A stretch of DNA of 64,000 nucleotides from assembly GCA_958295715.1 (NCBI GenBank), contig OY282371.1:434001-498000 (forward strand). The letters are read 5' to 3'. The stretch is from an uncultured Dehalococcoidia bacterium. Its GTDB lineage: Bacteria > Chloroflexota > Dehalococcoidia > Lucifugimonadales > GCA-2712585. Below, one piece after another: positions 8,342 to 15,405 of the stretch. Under the pieces are notes generated by a model. The model saw only the letters and a program-made list of their open reading frames with translations. It was not told where the DNA came from and did no database searches. Both the position numbers and the translations under genes were made by a program. Numbering within the stretch: the first letter of the stretch is position 1; every line of letters begins with the position of its first letter.

Positions 8342-8740
8342 CTAGCGCCTGACCTTGAACCAGAGCTTCAGCTTCTCCCAGGCTGAGAGGGGCAGCCCGT
8401 CGTCAACCAGCCGTCCCCTAGATCGCCGCTCGTACTCAAAGCCGGGCCTGACAAAGATGATGCCGTAGACGATTATCAGGAGGACGAGGCCCGCCCAGGC
8501 GTAGAGGGGCACGAGGCCGGGGACCAGCACGTTTAGCAGGTAGGCTAGGAACAGCAGGACGACGCCCCCCAGGACGACCTTGTTGGGCGACAGCCTCAGG
8601 AGGCGGACCAGGCGCGCAAGGGCGGCTGACAGGCCGGAGGGGGCGGGGGGTCGTTGCCGTGGGGGGGCGCGGCGGTCCTTGCCGGGGTCCTCCGCCCGCT
8701 CCAGAATCTCCTCTATCTCTCGTATAAACTTATCGGGCAT
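8342..8740 (-). CDS. Small membrane protein with two transmembrane segments
   Basis: A 132-residue protein with no recognised family. The N-terminal ~45 residues are charged and proline/arginine-rich (MPDKFIREIEEILERAEDP, then RRAPPRQRPPAP). Two hydrophobic helices follow at about 55-74 (VVLGGVVLLFLAYLLNVLVP) and 78-96 (YAWAGLVLLIIVYGIIFV), and the basic tail ends LKLWFKVRR. The start MPDKFIREIEEIL recurs in Chloroflexota membrane proteins of unknown role, from general familiarity only. It lies downstream of the TPR gene on the same strand, with a terminator between them. Confidence 0.7.
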   Translation of the reverse strand: MPDKFIREIEEILERAEDPGKDRRAPPRQRPPAPSGLSAALARLVRLLRLSPNKVVLGGVVLLFLAYLLNVLVPGLVPLYAWAGLVLLIIVYGIIFVRPGFEYERRSRGRLVDDGLPLSAWEKLKLWFKVRR

Positions 8741-8821
8741 GGCTCTTGTTCTTCAGGCTGCCGTTGGGGCAACGCTGGTGTCCTACCGCTAATTTTACAA
8801 CAGGCGCCTTTCGCGGGCAAC

Positions 8822-8854
8822 ACAAAAAGAAAGGGCCTCGCAGATACGAGACCC
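8822..8854 (-). terminator. Rho-independent terminator of the TPR gene
   Basis: Read on the minus strand, GGGTCTCG (8854-8847), a six-base loop, then CGAGGCCC (8840-8833), followed by TTTCTTTTTGTG. The eight-pair stem has one G-T pair. It sits 27 bases past the TPR gene stop. Confidence 0.75.
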
Positions 8855-8880
8855 CTAGAGTTTACGGGAAATGGCGGTGG

Positions 8881-9720
8881 CTATTCGTTCTCATCCTCGT
8901 CATCGTCAACGTCGACCATGGCCCTCACGAAGCCCCTGTCGGGGGACACGGCTATCTCTTCACCGTCCTCCGTCCACATAGAGGCGGGGTCTTCTCCGGC
9001 CTCCTCCTCCGGCTCGCTGTCCAAGTCGTACCTCAGGAGGCTGTCGCGAATCTGGCCTGAGTAGCTGTCGCCGCCGGTGGCGGGGAAGGAGCAGAGGTTG
9101 GGCAGGGCCGGGTTGCGGTAGGCCTCCCGGATTATGACGGTTATCCCGTCCTGGCTGGCGCTGAGGACGGCGGCCTCGTACCGGTTGCCCTGTTTCGTTA
9201 GCCGCACCAGCCTGCTGCCGAGTTTGGGTTCCACGTAGCCGAGGACGTCGGCGTCCAGGCTCTCGACCACGAGGGTGTTGTTGTGGACTTTGAGGGTTAC
9301 GGCGTCGCCGCCGGCCACCTTTGCCAGGGCTTCCTCGGAGGCGATGGTCCTGAGGGTGGTGATTCCCGACTTGCCGCTCTCCTCCAGAAAGAGGCGCGGC
9401 GCGACCTTTTTCGGCTTTGGCGCCGCGGCGTTGGAGCTTGAGAGGTGGGACAGGCGCTTGAGGTTTTTCTTGGCGATGGTGTTGTGGGGGGCTATGTCCA
9501 ACACCTTCTTGAAGGACTCCCTGGCCTGGTCGTATTCGCCGACCTCAAGGTAGGCCTTGCCCAAGCGATTCAGGGCCTCTATCTCCTGGGGGAAGTAGTA
9601 GAGGATATCCTCATTTAGGGAGATGGCCTCGTGCCACCTGCCGGCCAGGGCGAACTGGATGGCGCCTTTGGACTTTTCGCGCTTCAGCTTGGTTGCGTCT
9701 ATTGAGTGAACGAGTTGCAT
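8881..9720 (-). CDS. Tetratricopeptide repeat protein with acidic C-terminus
   Basis: A 279-residue protein. TPR helices occupy about residues 15-85 (AIQFALAGRWHEAISLNEDILYYFP, then ALNRLGKAYLEVGEYDQARESFKKVLDIAP). A lysine-rich linker follows, then a beta-rich domain (about 125-215) of the kind seen near SH3/OB-like folds (TLRTIASEEALAKVAGGDAVTL...LVRLTKQGNRYEAAVLS). The tail is very acidic, ending VDVDDDEDENE. The frame extends to a GTG at 9768, but ATG at 9720 (MQLVHSIDATKL) begins the recognisable part and is preferred. It is probably a protein-interaction scaffold; no function can be assigned. Confidence 0.75.
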   Translation of the reverse strand: MQLVHSIDATKLKREKSKGAIQFALAGRWHEAISLNEDILYYFPQEIEALNRLGKAYLEVGEYDQARESFKKVLDIAPHNTIAKKNLKRLSHLSSSNAAAPKPKKVAPRLFLEESGKSGITTLRTIASEEALAKVAGGDAVTLKVHNNTLVVESLDADVLGYVEPKLGSRLVRLTKQGNRYEAAVLSASQDGITVIIREAYRNPALPNLCSFPATGGDSYSGQIRDSLLRYDLDSEPEEEAGEDPASMWTEDGEEIAVSPDRGFVRAMVDVDDDEDENE

Positions 9721-9768
9721 TGTCTTCTCTTCTTGGGTGCAGACTGCGCTCTGCGTCCCCGCTCCCAC

Positions 9769-9974
9769 TATCTTAAGCCAAGTCCAGCGGCGGCCTGCAA
9801 GGGCAAGCCCAACATTCTTTCATGGATATGCAAGATTCCCCCCACGGGATAGAATATAAATCGGCTACTACTGATACACTATGAAGCGTTGCGGGTCAAT
9901 ACCCTTTTGGCCGAATTCTTTGGGCGGTGGAAAATACGCGGGCCGTTCTCAGGGGTTAACGGGAAGCCTGTGGC
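9769..9974. other. Intergenic stretch, no gene supported
   Basis: Spacer between the TPR gene and the tRNA operon promoter. It is locally AT-rich (GGGATAGAATATAAAT near 9846-9861). The open frame from 9881 runs into the tRNA genes and is not credible. Confidence 0.4.
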
Positions 9975-10002
9975 TTGACACCTTTCGTTGGGGCGCTATA
10001 GG
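9975..10002 (+). promoter_or_regulatory. Promoter of the Ala-Arg-Trp tRNA cluster
   Basis: TTGACA at 9975-9980, a 16-base spacer, then TATAGG at 9997-10002, followed by an AT-rich GGATTTTTTAG. It lies 40 bases upstream of tRNA-Ala. Confidence 0.6.
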
Positions 10003-10042
10003 ATTTTTTAGTGACGCGTCGTTTAGCGGTGAACCGGAGCAT

Positions 10043-10118
10043 GGGGATATAGCTCAACAGGGAGAGCGCGGCGTTCGCAATGCCGAGGTTGGGGGTTCGA
10101 TTCCCCCTATCTCCACCA
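10043..10118 (+). tRNA. tRNA-Ala (anticodon CGC)
   Basis: Cloverleaf: acceptor GGGGATA/TATCTCC (one G-T pair), D stem GCTC/GAGC, anticodon stem CGGCG/TGCCG with loop TTCGCAA, T arm GGGGGTTCGATTCCCCC. The 3' CCA is encoded. Confidence 0.92.
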
Positions 10119-10121
10119 ATT

Positions 10122-10197
10122 GCCCCTGTAGCTCAGAGGATAGAGCGGTGGCTTCCTAAGCCGCGCGTCGGGGGTTCGAATCCCTCCAGGGGTACCA
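10122..10197 (+). tRNA. tRNA-Arg (anticodon CCT)
   Basis: Cloverleaf: acceptor GCCCCTG/CAGGGGT, D stem GCTC/GAGC, anticodon stem GTGGC/GCCGC with loop TTCCTAA, T loop TTCGAAT. CCA is encoded. Only three bases separate it from tRNA-Ala. Confidence 0.92.
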
Positions 10198-10198
10198 C

Positions 10199-10276
10199 AG
10201 GAGCGTAGCTCAGTCTGGCCAGAGCGCTGGTCTCCAAAACCAGTGGTCGGGGGTTCGAATCCTCCCGCTCCTGCCA
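10199..10276 (+). tRNA. tRNA-Trp (anticodon CCA)
   Basis: Acceptor AGGAGCG/CGCTCCT, discriminator G, anticodon stem CTGGT/ACCAG with loop CTCCAAA, T loop TTCGAAT. CCA is encoded. It begins two bases after tRNA-Arg. Confidence 0.92.
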
Positions 10277-10335
10277 AAGTTAACACAGGAACGCGCGCGC
10301 CGGCGTCCCCTTTCCGTCATTTCCCCTCTCTTATC

Positions 10336-10511
10336 CGTCATTCCCGCGCAGGCGGGAATCCATCCCTTCCCGGTTGCGCCAAAGGAATGACGCCACATGT
10401 TGGCCGCCCCCCGGCCCACCGTGCCGCCTCACCCCGATGGTCTGTCAAAGGGGAACGGTGGCGTTAGAGGGAATGGGGAAAGATGGATTCCCGCCTGCGC
10501 GGGAATGACGG
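10336..10511. repeat. Two intergenic palindromes with a partial inverted class A spacer
   Basis: A CGTCATTCCCGC..GCGGGAATCC palindrome lies at 10336-10361. From 10442 the sequence TGTCAAAGGGGAACGGTGGCGTTAGAGGG..AAAGATGG is the reverse complement of the left third of class A. It ends in GGATTCCCGCCTGCGCGGGAATGACGG at 10484-10511. The 10512-10734 remainder holds one more GGGAATCCATC fragment near 10540 and no gene. Confidence 0.7.
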
Positions 10512-10713
10512 ATAAGAGGCGGGAAGAGCGGAAAGGGGAGCGGGAATCCATCTATTCCTCTAGGACCCGGCGCCGGCGCTCTTGGCGCGACGGGGAGCGA
10601 GGAGCGCTGGCGGCAGTGGAGAGTGACAGGGAAGGGGCGGCGCTGTAGACTTAACTCGTGAGGGTGGATGGGATTAAACGCCGGGATGCTTTAAGAGATG
10701 CCGGGTTTTTTGG

Positions 10714-10719
10714 TATAGT
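10714..10719 (+). promoter_or_regulatory. Probable -10 element for tRNA-Leu(GAG)
   Basis: TATAGT lies 15 bases before the tRNA. A weak TTTAAG is 18 bases upstream of it as a possible -35. Only the -10 is convincing. Confidence 0.35.
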
Positions 10720-10734
10720 AGTGGGGCATGGAGG

Positions 10735-10821
10735 GCCGAGGTGGTGGAATTGGTAGACACGCAGTCTTGAGGGGGCTGTGGGCGTAAGCTCGTGTGGGTT
10801 CAAGTCCCGCCCTCGGCACCA
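10735..10821 (+). tRNA. tRNA-Leu (anticodon GAG)
   Basis: Class II tRNA: acceptor GCCGAGG/CCTCGGC, anticodon stem CAGTC/GGCTG with loop TTGAGGG, a long variable arm around GGGCGTAAGCTCG, T loop TTCAAGT. CCA is encoded. Confidence 0.92.
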
Positions 10822-10835
10822 AGAGTTGAGTATAG

Positions 10836-10911
10836 GGCGACGTAGCCAAGTGGTTAAGGCGGGGGTCTGCAAAACCCCTATGCGGCGGTTCGATTCCGCC
10901 CGTCGCCTCCA
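10836..10911 (+). tRNA. tRNA-Cys (anticodon GCA)
   Basis: Acceptor GGCGACG/CGTCGCC, discriminator T as usual for tRNA-Cys, anticodon stem GGGGT/ACCCC with loop CTGCAAA, T loop TTCGATT. CCA is encoded. Confidence 0.93.
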
Positions 10912-10937
10912 GCAACTTTGCCATTAGTCAGAGGAGC

Positions 10938-10969
10938 CGGGAAGGGGAACGCCCTCCCGCTTTTTGTTT
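10938..10969 (+). terminator. Rho-independent terminator after tRNA-Cys
   Basis: CGGGAAGGG / CCCTCCCG stem with one bulged base and loop GAACG, followed by CTTTTTGTTTC. It closes the Leu-Cys tRNA unit just before the next tRNA-Leu. Confidence 0.65.
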
Positions 10970-10975
10970 CTGTGG

Positions 10976-11058
10976 GCCGGGGTGGCGGAATGGCAGACGC
11001 GGCGGACTTAAAATCCGCTACCTTTACCGGTGTGTGGGTTCGAGTCCCGCCCCCGGCA
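10976..11058 (+). tRNA. tRNA-Leu (anticodon TAA)
   Basis: Acceptor GCCGGGG/CCCCGGC, anticodon stem GCGGA/TCCGC with loop CTTAAAA, variable arm TACCTTTACCGGTGTG, T loop TTCGAGT, discriminator A. The CCA end is not encoded (TTG follows), so it depends on the CCA-adding enzyme at 58537-60006. Confidence 0.9.
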
Positions 11059-11147
11059 TTGTAGGGGCAGACTCAATCAGGAAGACTTAGAGCAGCGGGA
11101 CGCTGGTCGATGGGCAAACACGGAAGCGGCTGGTCAAGCTCGTTGCC

Positions 11148-11378
11148 ATGCTTCAGGCGAATGAAGCCTTACGCAGGAGTAGAGGAACGGTGAGTTGGAA
11201 AATTTGGGGCGCCTTAGCGGGTATAGAAGTAATAGGCGCCGCATTGTTCCTACTTCTAGGACTCCTTATCCCGGCTGTTATTCATGCTATGGTGGCAGGC
11301 TTGTGCGTATGGCGAATAGTGGTTAAGCGTCAGGAGGCGTCTGACGCGGCTACTTGGAAGGCGATGGAGAAGAAATAG
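11148..11378 (+). CDS. Small two-helix membrane protein, unknown
   Basis: A 76-residue frame: MLQANEALRRSRGTVSW, then two hydrophobic segments at about 20-41 (IWGALAGIEVIGAALFLLLGLL) and 43-60, and a polar tail VKRQEASDAATWKAMEKK. No clear Shine-Dalgarno sequence precedes the ATG. No family is recognised. The amphipathic, positive-inside layout argues that it is a real protein. Confidence 0.45.
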   Translation: MLQANEALRRSRGTVSWKIWGALAGIEVIGAALFLLLGLLIPAVIHAMVAGLCVWRIVVKRQEASDAATWKAMEKK

Positions 11379-11411
11379 GAATTTACAGATTAGTAAAGAA
11401 AGGGGCAGCAG

Positions 11412-11582
11412 ATGAACGGTAGGCGGGTATTGAGGCAGTGGGGGTTGTGGATGGCTCTGCCCGTTCTTGTGCTGGCCGTCTTGGCGGCGGCGGCCCCGTG
11501 GCCGGGGGCGGCAAGGACCATGATATTTGTCGTTGGCGTCCTGGTGTGGGGGGTCTTTATAGCGAGGCCGAGGCTGGACTAG
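11412..11582 (+). CDS. Very small membrane protein, unknown
   Basis: A 56-residue frame from ATG at 11412 to TAG, preceded by AAAGGGGCAGCAG. It starts MNGRRVLRQWGLWMALPVL and has two hydrophobic helices (about 12-28 and 36-51) and a short tail IARPRLD. It may be co-transcribed with the similar small membrane gene 33 bases upstream. It converges on the amidohydrolase. Confidence 0.4.
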   Translation: MNGRRVLRQWGLWMALPVLVLAVLAAAAPWPGAARTMIFVVGVLVWGVFIARPRLD

Positions 11583-11611
11583 GGCGGGTCCGCGGCGCGT
11601 TCCCCCGTCGC

Positions 11612-13159
11612 TTAGGAACGGGCGTTGTATACGGAGTGGGGCGGCATGGGGCCCGTGGTCCCGGCGTAGTACCCCGTTAGGTGCGGTCTGATGAGGCCGG
11701 CCAACTCCTCCCTCTCTTGCTCATCGGGGGTTAGGGGCCTGTCTAGGGCGCGGCGAATATCCTTGAACAGGGCCTGCTTGTCCACCCGCGTGACGCGTCC
11801 ATCCTGCATCAGGACCTCACCGTCCACGATGGTGACGTCCACGTCAACGCCTCTGGCCCGGTGGACCAGGGCGTCGAGAATCGACGTGTTGGGGTTCAGG
11901 TAGGGCTGGTCGAGGCGTTCCAGCTTGATGAGGGCCGCGTCGGCGCGCCTGCCCGGTTCCAGGGCGCCGGTGGAGTCGCCGAAGCCGGCGGCGCGGGCGC
12001 CGTTCACGGTGGCCATCTCAAACACCTGCGCGGGCGTCAGGGGGTTGAACTCCACGGTGGGCAGGCGGTGGATTTTGAGGACCAGGCGCATCTCCTGGAG
12101 CATGTCCTTGTCGTCGTTCATGCCCATGTCGTCGGTCCCAAGGGCGACCTTCACGTTCTCCTCAACGAACCGGCTCACCGGGGCGATGCCCGACAGGAGC
12201 CGGAAGTTGGAACTCGCGTTGTGGCAAACGGAGGCCCCGGCGGCCTTGAGAAGGTCTATGTCTTCGTCGGTGACCCATACGCTGTGGCCGCAGACCACGT
12301 CGGGCCCCAGGAAGCCGATGTCTTGGAGGTGGCGCAGGGCGCTCACGCCGTACAGCTTGAGGCCGAAGAGCTTCTGATAGACGGTTTCTAGCAGGTGGAT
12401 GTGGGTTGTGGCGTTGTACTTTTGCGACAGGCCCTTGAGTCCCATGAGCATACCGTCTGAGCAGCGCTGGACGTTGGTGGGGGCCGTGTTGACGATGGTG
12501 CGGCCCTCGGCGCCCCCGTGGTAGTTCTTGAACAGGTCTTCGGACTGGGCCAGTGTCTCGTCCAGCGGCACGTAGCTGCCCTTCATAAAGGCTGCGAAGC
12601 GTCGTCCCAGGTTGGGAGGCAGGGAGGCGGCGAACTCCTCCTCGCCGCCTCGGGGGCCGGCGACCATCGAATTCTGGTCCTGTAGGTTTGGTGCGTAGGC
12701 CAGGCGCAGGCCGGCGTCCTGGTAGGCGCTGATAACCTTGTGGGTGGAGTCGGGGTCCATGGGGGCTACGCCGCGGCCGGGGGTGTACATTATCTGGACG
12801 GCCGTTGTGCCCGTCTCCAGCATCTGAATGGCGCCGTGGAGGTGCTCCAAGTACGGGTCCAGGCGGCGGGCCCCGATGCGTCCCAGCCCGGAGAGTTCCA
12901 ACGGCGCGTGGGGGACGCCCAGTTGGATGGAGGAGAAGCCCACGTGGTCGTGGTCGTTGACCAGGCCGGGGATGACCACGTGGTTGGGCGTTCCCACCGT
13001 CTCAACCGACGGATGCTTGGACCTGAGGTCGGCGTAGTCGCCCACCTCGATAATCTTGCCGTTCTCCTGGTAGATGGCGGCGTCGGTTAGTATCTCGGCG
13101 GCGTCGGGGCCGGTGACCTTGCAGATGAGGTACTTGCCGCGGATGAGGGAGGAAGCCAT
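11612..13159 (-). CDS. Metal-dependent amidohydrolase (cytosine deaminase/AtzA-TrzN group)
   Basis: A 515-residue amidohydrolase-superfamily enzyme that would hydrolyse or deaminate an N-heterocycle or related amide. The beta-sandwich start (LIRGKYLICKVTG...IYQENGKIIEVGD) is followed by PGLVNDHDHVGF, with the metal-binding HxH pair. Further motifs are HIHLLET (third metal His region), VVCGHSVWVTDEDIDLL (fourth His) and ALGTDDMGMN (metal Asp). The C-terminus returns to the sandwich (GALEPGRRADAALIKLE). The substrate is unknown. It follows a TPP-dependent decarboxylase by 34 bases on the same strand, suggesting a shared catabolic route. Confidence 0.85.
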   Translation of the reverse strand: MASSLIRGKYLICKVTGPDAAEILTDAAIYQENGKIIEVGDYADLRSKHPSVETVGTPNHVVIPGLVNDHDHVGFSSIQLGVPHAPLELSGLGRIGARRLDPYLEHLHGAIQMLETGTTAVQIMYTPGRGVAPMDPDSTHKVISAYQDAGLRLAYAPNLQDQNSMVAGPRGGEEEFAASLPPNLGRRFAAFMKGSYVPLDETLAQSEDLFKNYHGGAEGRTIVNTAPTNVQRCSDGMLMGLKGLSQKYNATTHIHLLETVYQKLFGLKLYGVSALRHLQDIGFLGPDVVCGHSVWVTDEDIDLLKAAGASVCHNASSNFRLLSGIAPVSRFVEENVKVALGTDDMGMNDDKDMLQEMRLVLKIHRLPTVEFNPLTPAQVFEMATVNGARAAGFGDSTGALEPGRRADAALIKLERLDQPYLNPNTSILDALVHRARGVDVDVTIVDGEVLMQDGRVTRVDKQALFKDIRRALDRPLTPDEQEREELAGLIRPHLTGYYAGTTGPMPPHSVYNARS

Positions 13160-13193
13160 TTTCGAACCTGCCTATTTTCTGGGATGCCGTCGC

Positions 13194-14933
13194 TTAGGGG
13201 TTCTCCCACCACTGGCCCCACGCCGATTGGATGGCTTCGGGGTCGAAGCTGTCGTCGAGGATAACGTCCAGGAGCCGCGGGGCGCCGGAGTCTAGGGCGT
13301 CGCGGAGGGCGGGGCCGAGGTCTTGGGGCCGCTCGATTCGCGCGGCCCGGATGTCGAAGGCGTGGGCCAGCTTCACAAAGTCCAGGGGCTGTTGATAGAA
13401 GTCCATGCCGATGTACCGGCTCTCGCGCTCGGCGCCGGTGAGGTAGCGGGCCATGTTTTCCCGCAGGACTTTGTAGCTGCGGTTGTTGCATATCAGGTAG
13501 GTGACGGGGATGTTGTAGTTGGCGGCGGTCCAGAGGGCCTGGATGGTGAACATGGCGGTGCCGTCGCCGACTATGCCCACCACCGGGCGGTCGGGGGAGG
13601 CCAATTTCATGCCGAGGGTCGCGCCCATGCCGAAGCCCAGGCTCCCGCCGCGGCCGCCTATCAGCGAGCCGGGTTGGTCGAAGTCTATGGCGGATAGGAG
13701 CGCGCTTCTCACGGTGATGGAGTCGTCGCAGACCAGGGCGTCGGCAGGGAGGGCGTCTTTCAACTCCATGGCGAACCGTTCAGGCGACGTGGGCGCGGAG
13801 TCCCACCGGCTGCGGGCCAGGGCGCGGAAGGCTTCCTGCCGCTCCTGCTTTTGCCGCGCTATGGCGTCGCCCCGGGCGCGGGCGGCTTCCACGGCGGCCC
13901 CGGTCATGGCGTCGCTGAGGGCGTCGGATAGGCTCTCAAGGCTGGCGGCGATGTCTCCCAGGACCCCCGCGGCCACGGGGTAGGAGCGTTGGATGTCCCA
14001 GTCGCTGCAATCCAGGTGGATTAGCTTGGGGACGCCGCTGAAGGTCGGCTCCGGGGTGGGCATGGACTGTACGAGAACGTCGGAGCCGATGACCAGGATG
14101 AGGTCTGCCTGGTCGAAGCGCCGCTTCATGTCGCGGTGGAGCCAGCTGGTGTCGAAGGTTCCCATGTAGTGGGGGTGGGAGCTGGCAACGTGGACTTCGG
14201 AGAAGCTGGCGGCGTGGATGGGTGCGCCTAGCAGGGTGGCTATCTGGGCGACGCCTTGGGGCGCGCCAGGGGACTGGGAGACCCGGTCGCCAATGAGGAT
14301 GAGGGGGCGTTGGGCCACGGCCAGGAGCCGGGCGGCCTTGGCCACGGCCCGCGGGTCGGGGAGGACGCGGAAGTAGTCGTCTACGTGGGGGTGTATGTCC
14401 ACGTCGGCCTCGGCGTTCAGGGCTTCCCAGGCAAGGGAGACGAACACGGGCCCGGTGGGCGGGGTGGCCGCCACCTTGAAGGCGCGCCGCATGATGGAGG
14501 GCACGTCTTGGGGGGTGGTTATCTCTCCCGCCCACTTGGTGTACTCCCGCATGACGTTGACCATGTTGGAGTAGAGGGTCGGGTTGTGGAGTTGGAGGGA
14601 CAGCGGGGCCTGGCCCGCGGTTATGACCATGGGTGTCCCGCCGCGCCAGGAGTTGTACATTACGGCGATGCTGTTGGAGACGCCCACGGAGATGTGGAAG
14701 TTCATGAAGGCGGGGCGTTGGGTCACCCGCGCGTATCCGTCAGCCATGCCCGCCGCCACGCCTTCAAAGAGGGTGTTGACGTACTGAATGTCCCCGGCGT
14801 CCTGTAGGGCGTCAAGGAAGGGCAGCTCGGTGGTGCCGGGGTTGCCGAATACGTGGCTGACGCCCTCGGCGCGTAGCATCTCCACCAAGGCGCTCCTGCC
14901 TGTCATTCGCACTATGGGCCGCCTCCGGCGCAT
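13194..14933 (-). CDS. Thiamine diphosphate-dependent decarboxylase (benzoylformate decarboxylase/acetolactate synthase-like)
   Basis: A 579-residue enzyme with three domains. The N-terminal pyrimidine domain has NPGTTELPFLDAL and the activating Glu in TLFEGVAAGMADGYARV. A central Rossmann domain follows, then the diphosphate-binding domain with IVGDGTAMFTIQALWTAA..LICNN (GDG-N motif). These spacings resemble benzoylformate decarboxylase more than anabolic acetolactate synthase, and no regulatory subunit lies nearby. The most upstream start is ATG at 14933. The GGAGG at the front fits better with GTG at 14912 or ATG at 14906 (MTGRSALVEML). Substrate specificity is not determinable. Confidence 0.85.
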   Translation of the reverse strand: MRRRRPIVRMTGRSALVEMLRAEGVSHVFGNPGTTELPFLDALQDAGDIQYVNTLFEGVAAGMADGYARVTQRPAFMNFHISVGVSNSIAVMYNSWRGGTPMVITAGQAPLSLQLHNPTLYSNMVNVMREYTKWAGEITTPQDVPSIMRRAFKVAATPPTGPVFVSLAWEALNAEADVDIHPHVDDYFRVLPDPRAVAKAARLLAVAQRPLILIGDRVSQSPGAPQGVAQIATLLGAPIHAASFSEVHVASSHPHYMGTFDTSWLHRDMKRRFDQADLILVIGSDVLVQSMPTPEPTFSGVPKLIHLDCSDWDIQRSYPVAAGVLGDIAASLESLSDALSDAMTGAAVEAARARGDAIARQKQERQEAFRALARSRWDSAPTSPERFAMELKDALPADALVCDDSITVRSALLSAIDFDQPGSLIGGRGGSLGFGMGATLGMKLASPDRPVVGIVGDGTAMFTIQALWTAANYNIPVTYLICNNRSYKVLRENMARYLTGAERESRYIGMDFYQQPLDFVKLAHAFDIRAARIERPQDLGPALRDALDSGAPRLLDVILDDSFDPEAIQSAWGQWWENP

Positions 14934-15120
14934 GGTCTAGGGGCACGGGGCGATTGTAGTGGTGGGATGGGGGCGGGTCAAGTTTTGGTGGGGGGGGGGG
15001 GTCTGGATTCCCGCCTGCGCGGGAGTATCCCTGTTGGAAGTCAAGGGGTTTAGGCGGTTGAAGGCTGTTCACCCTGACCCCTACTACCTCGACGCCACCG
15101 ACCCGCGCTTATCCTTTTCC
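14934..15120. other. Intergenic, with one palindrome
   Basis: The spacer contains a lone GGATTCCCGCCTGCGCGGGA palindrome (15005-15024) and a run of nine or more G around 14989-15000. No gene is seen. Confidence 0.4.
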
Positions 15121-15362
15121 CGTCATTCCCGCGCAGGCGGGAATCCATCTTTCAACCTTTATTATGCCAGGACAATCGCACAATGGCGCGAAGGGCCAGT
15201 AAGAGCTGGTCTTGTTACGGCCAGCCCGGCTTGAGGTCTCCACCCCTCGTTGGGTAGAGACCGGGATATCCTGGTAGACATCCCTACGGGTGGCCCTGGG
15301 GCTTGGGGCGCTGGTTTTGGGATGTAAGAGGGGATGGATTCCCGCCTACGCGGGAATGACGG
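15121..15362. repeat. Mosaic intergenic element, class C, copy 1
   Basis: Left palindrome CGTCATTCCCGCGCAGGCGGGAATCC and right palindrome GGATTCCCGCCTACGCGGGAATGACGG enclose a ~190-bp spacer. The spacer contains GACAATCGCACAATGGCGCGAA, CTTGTTACGGCCAG, CCGGCTTGAGGTC, CCCTCGTTG and GGTTTT(C/G)GGATGTAAG. The same spacer lies at 54302-54519. Confidence 0.85.
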
Positions 15363-15405
15363 ATAGGAGAAAGGCGGGGATGACGGAGGAGGTTGCGGGG
15401 CCGGC

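Noticed and set aside
9881-10159. 92-residue frame across the tRNA-Ala and tRNA-Arg genes
   Set aside because: It overlaps two well-folded tRNAs and the promoter; not coding.
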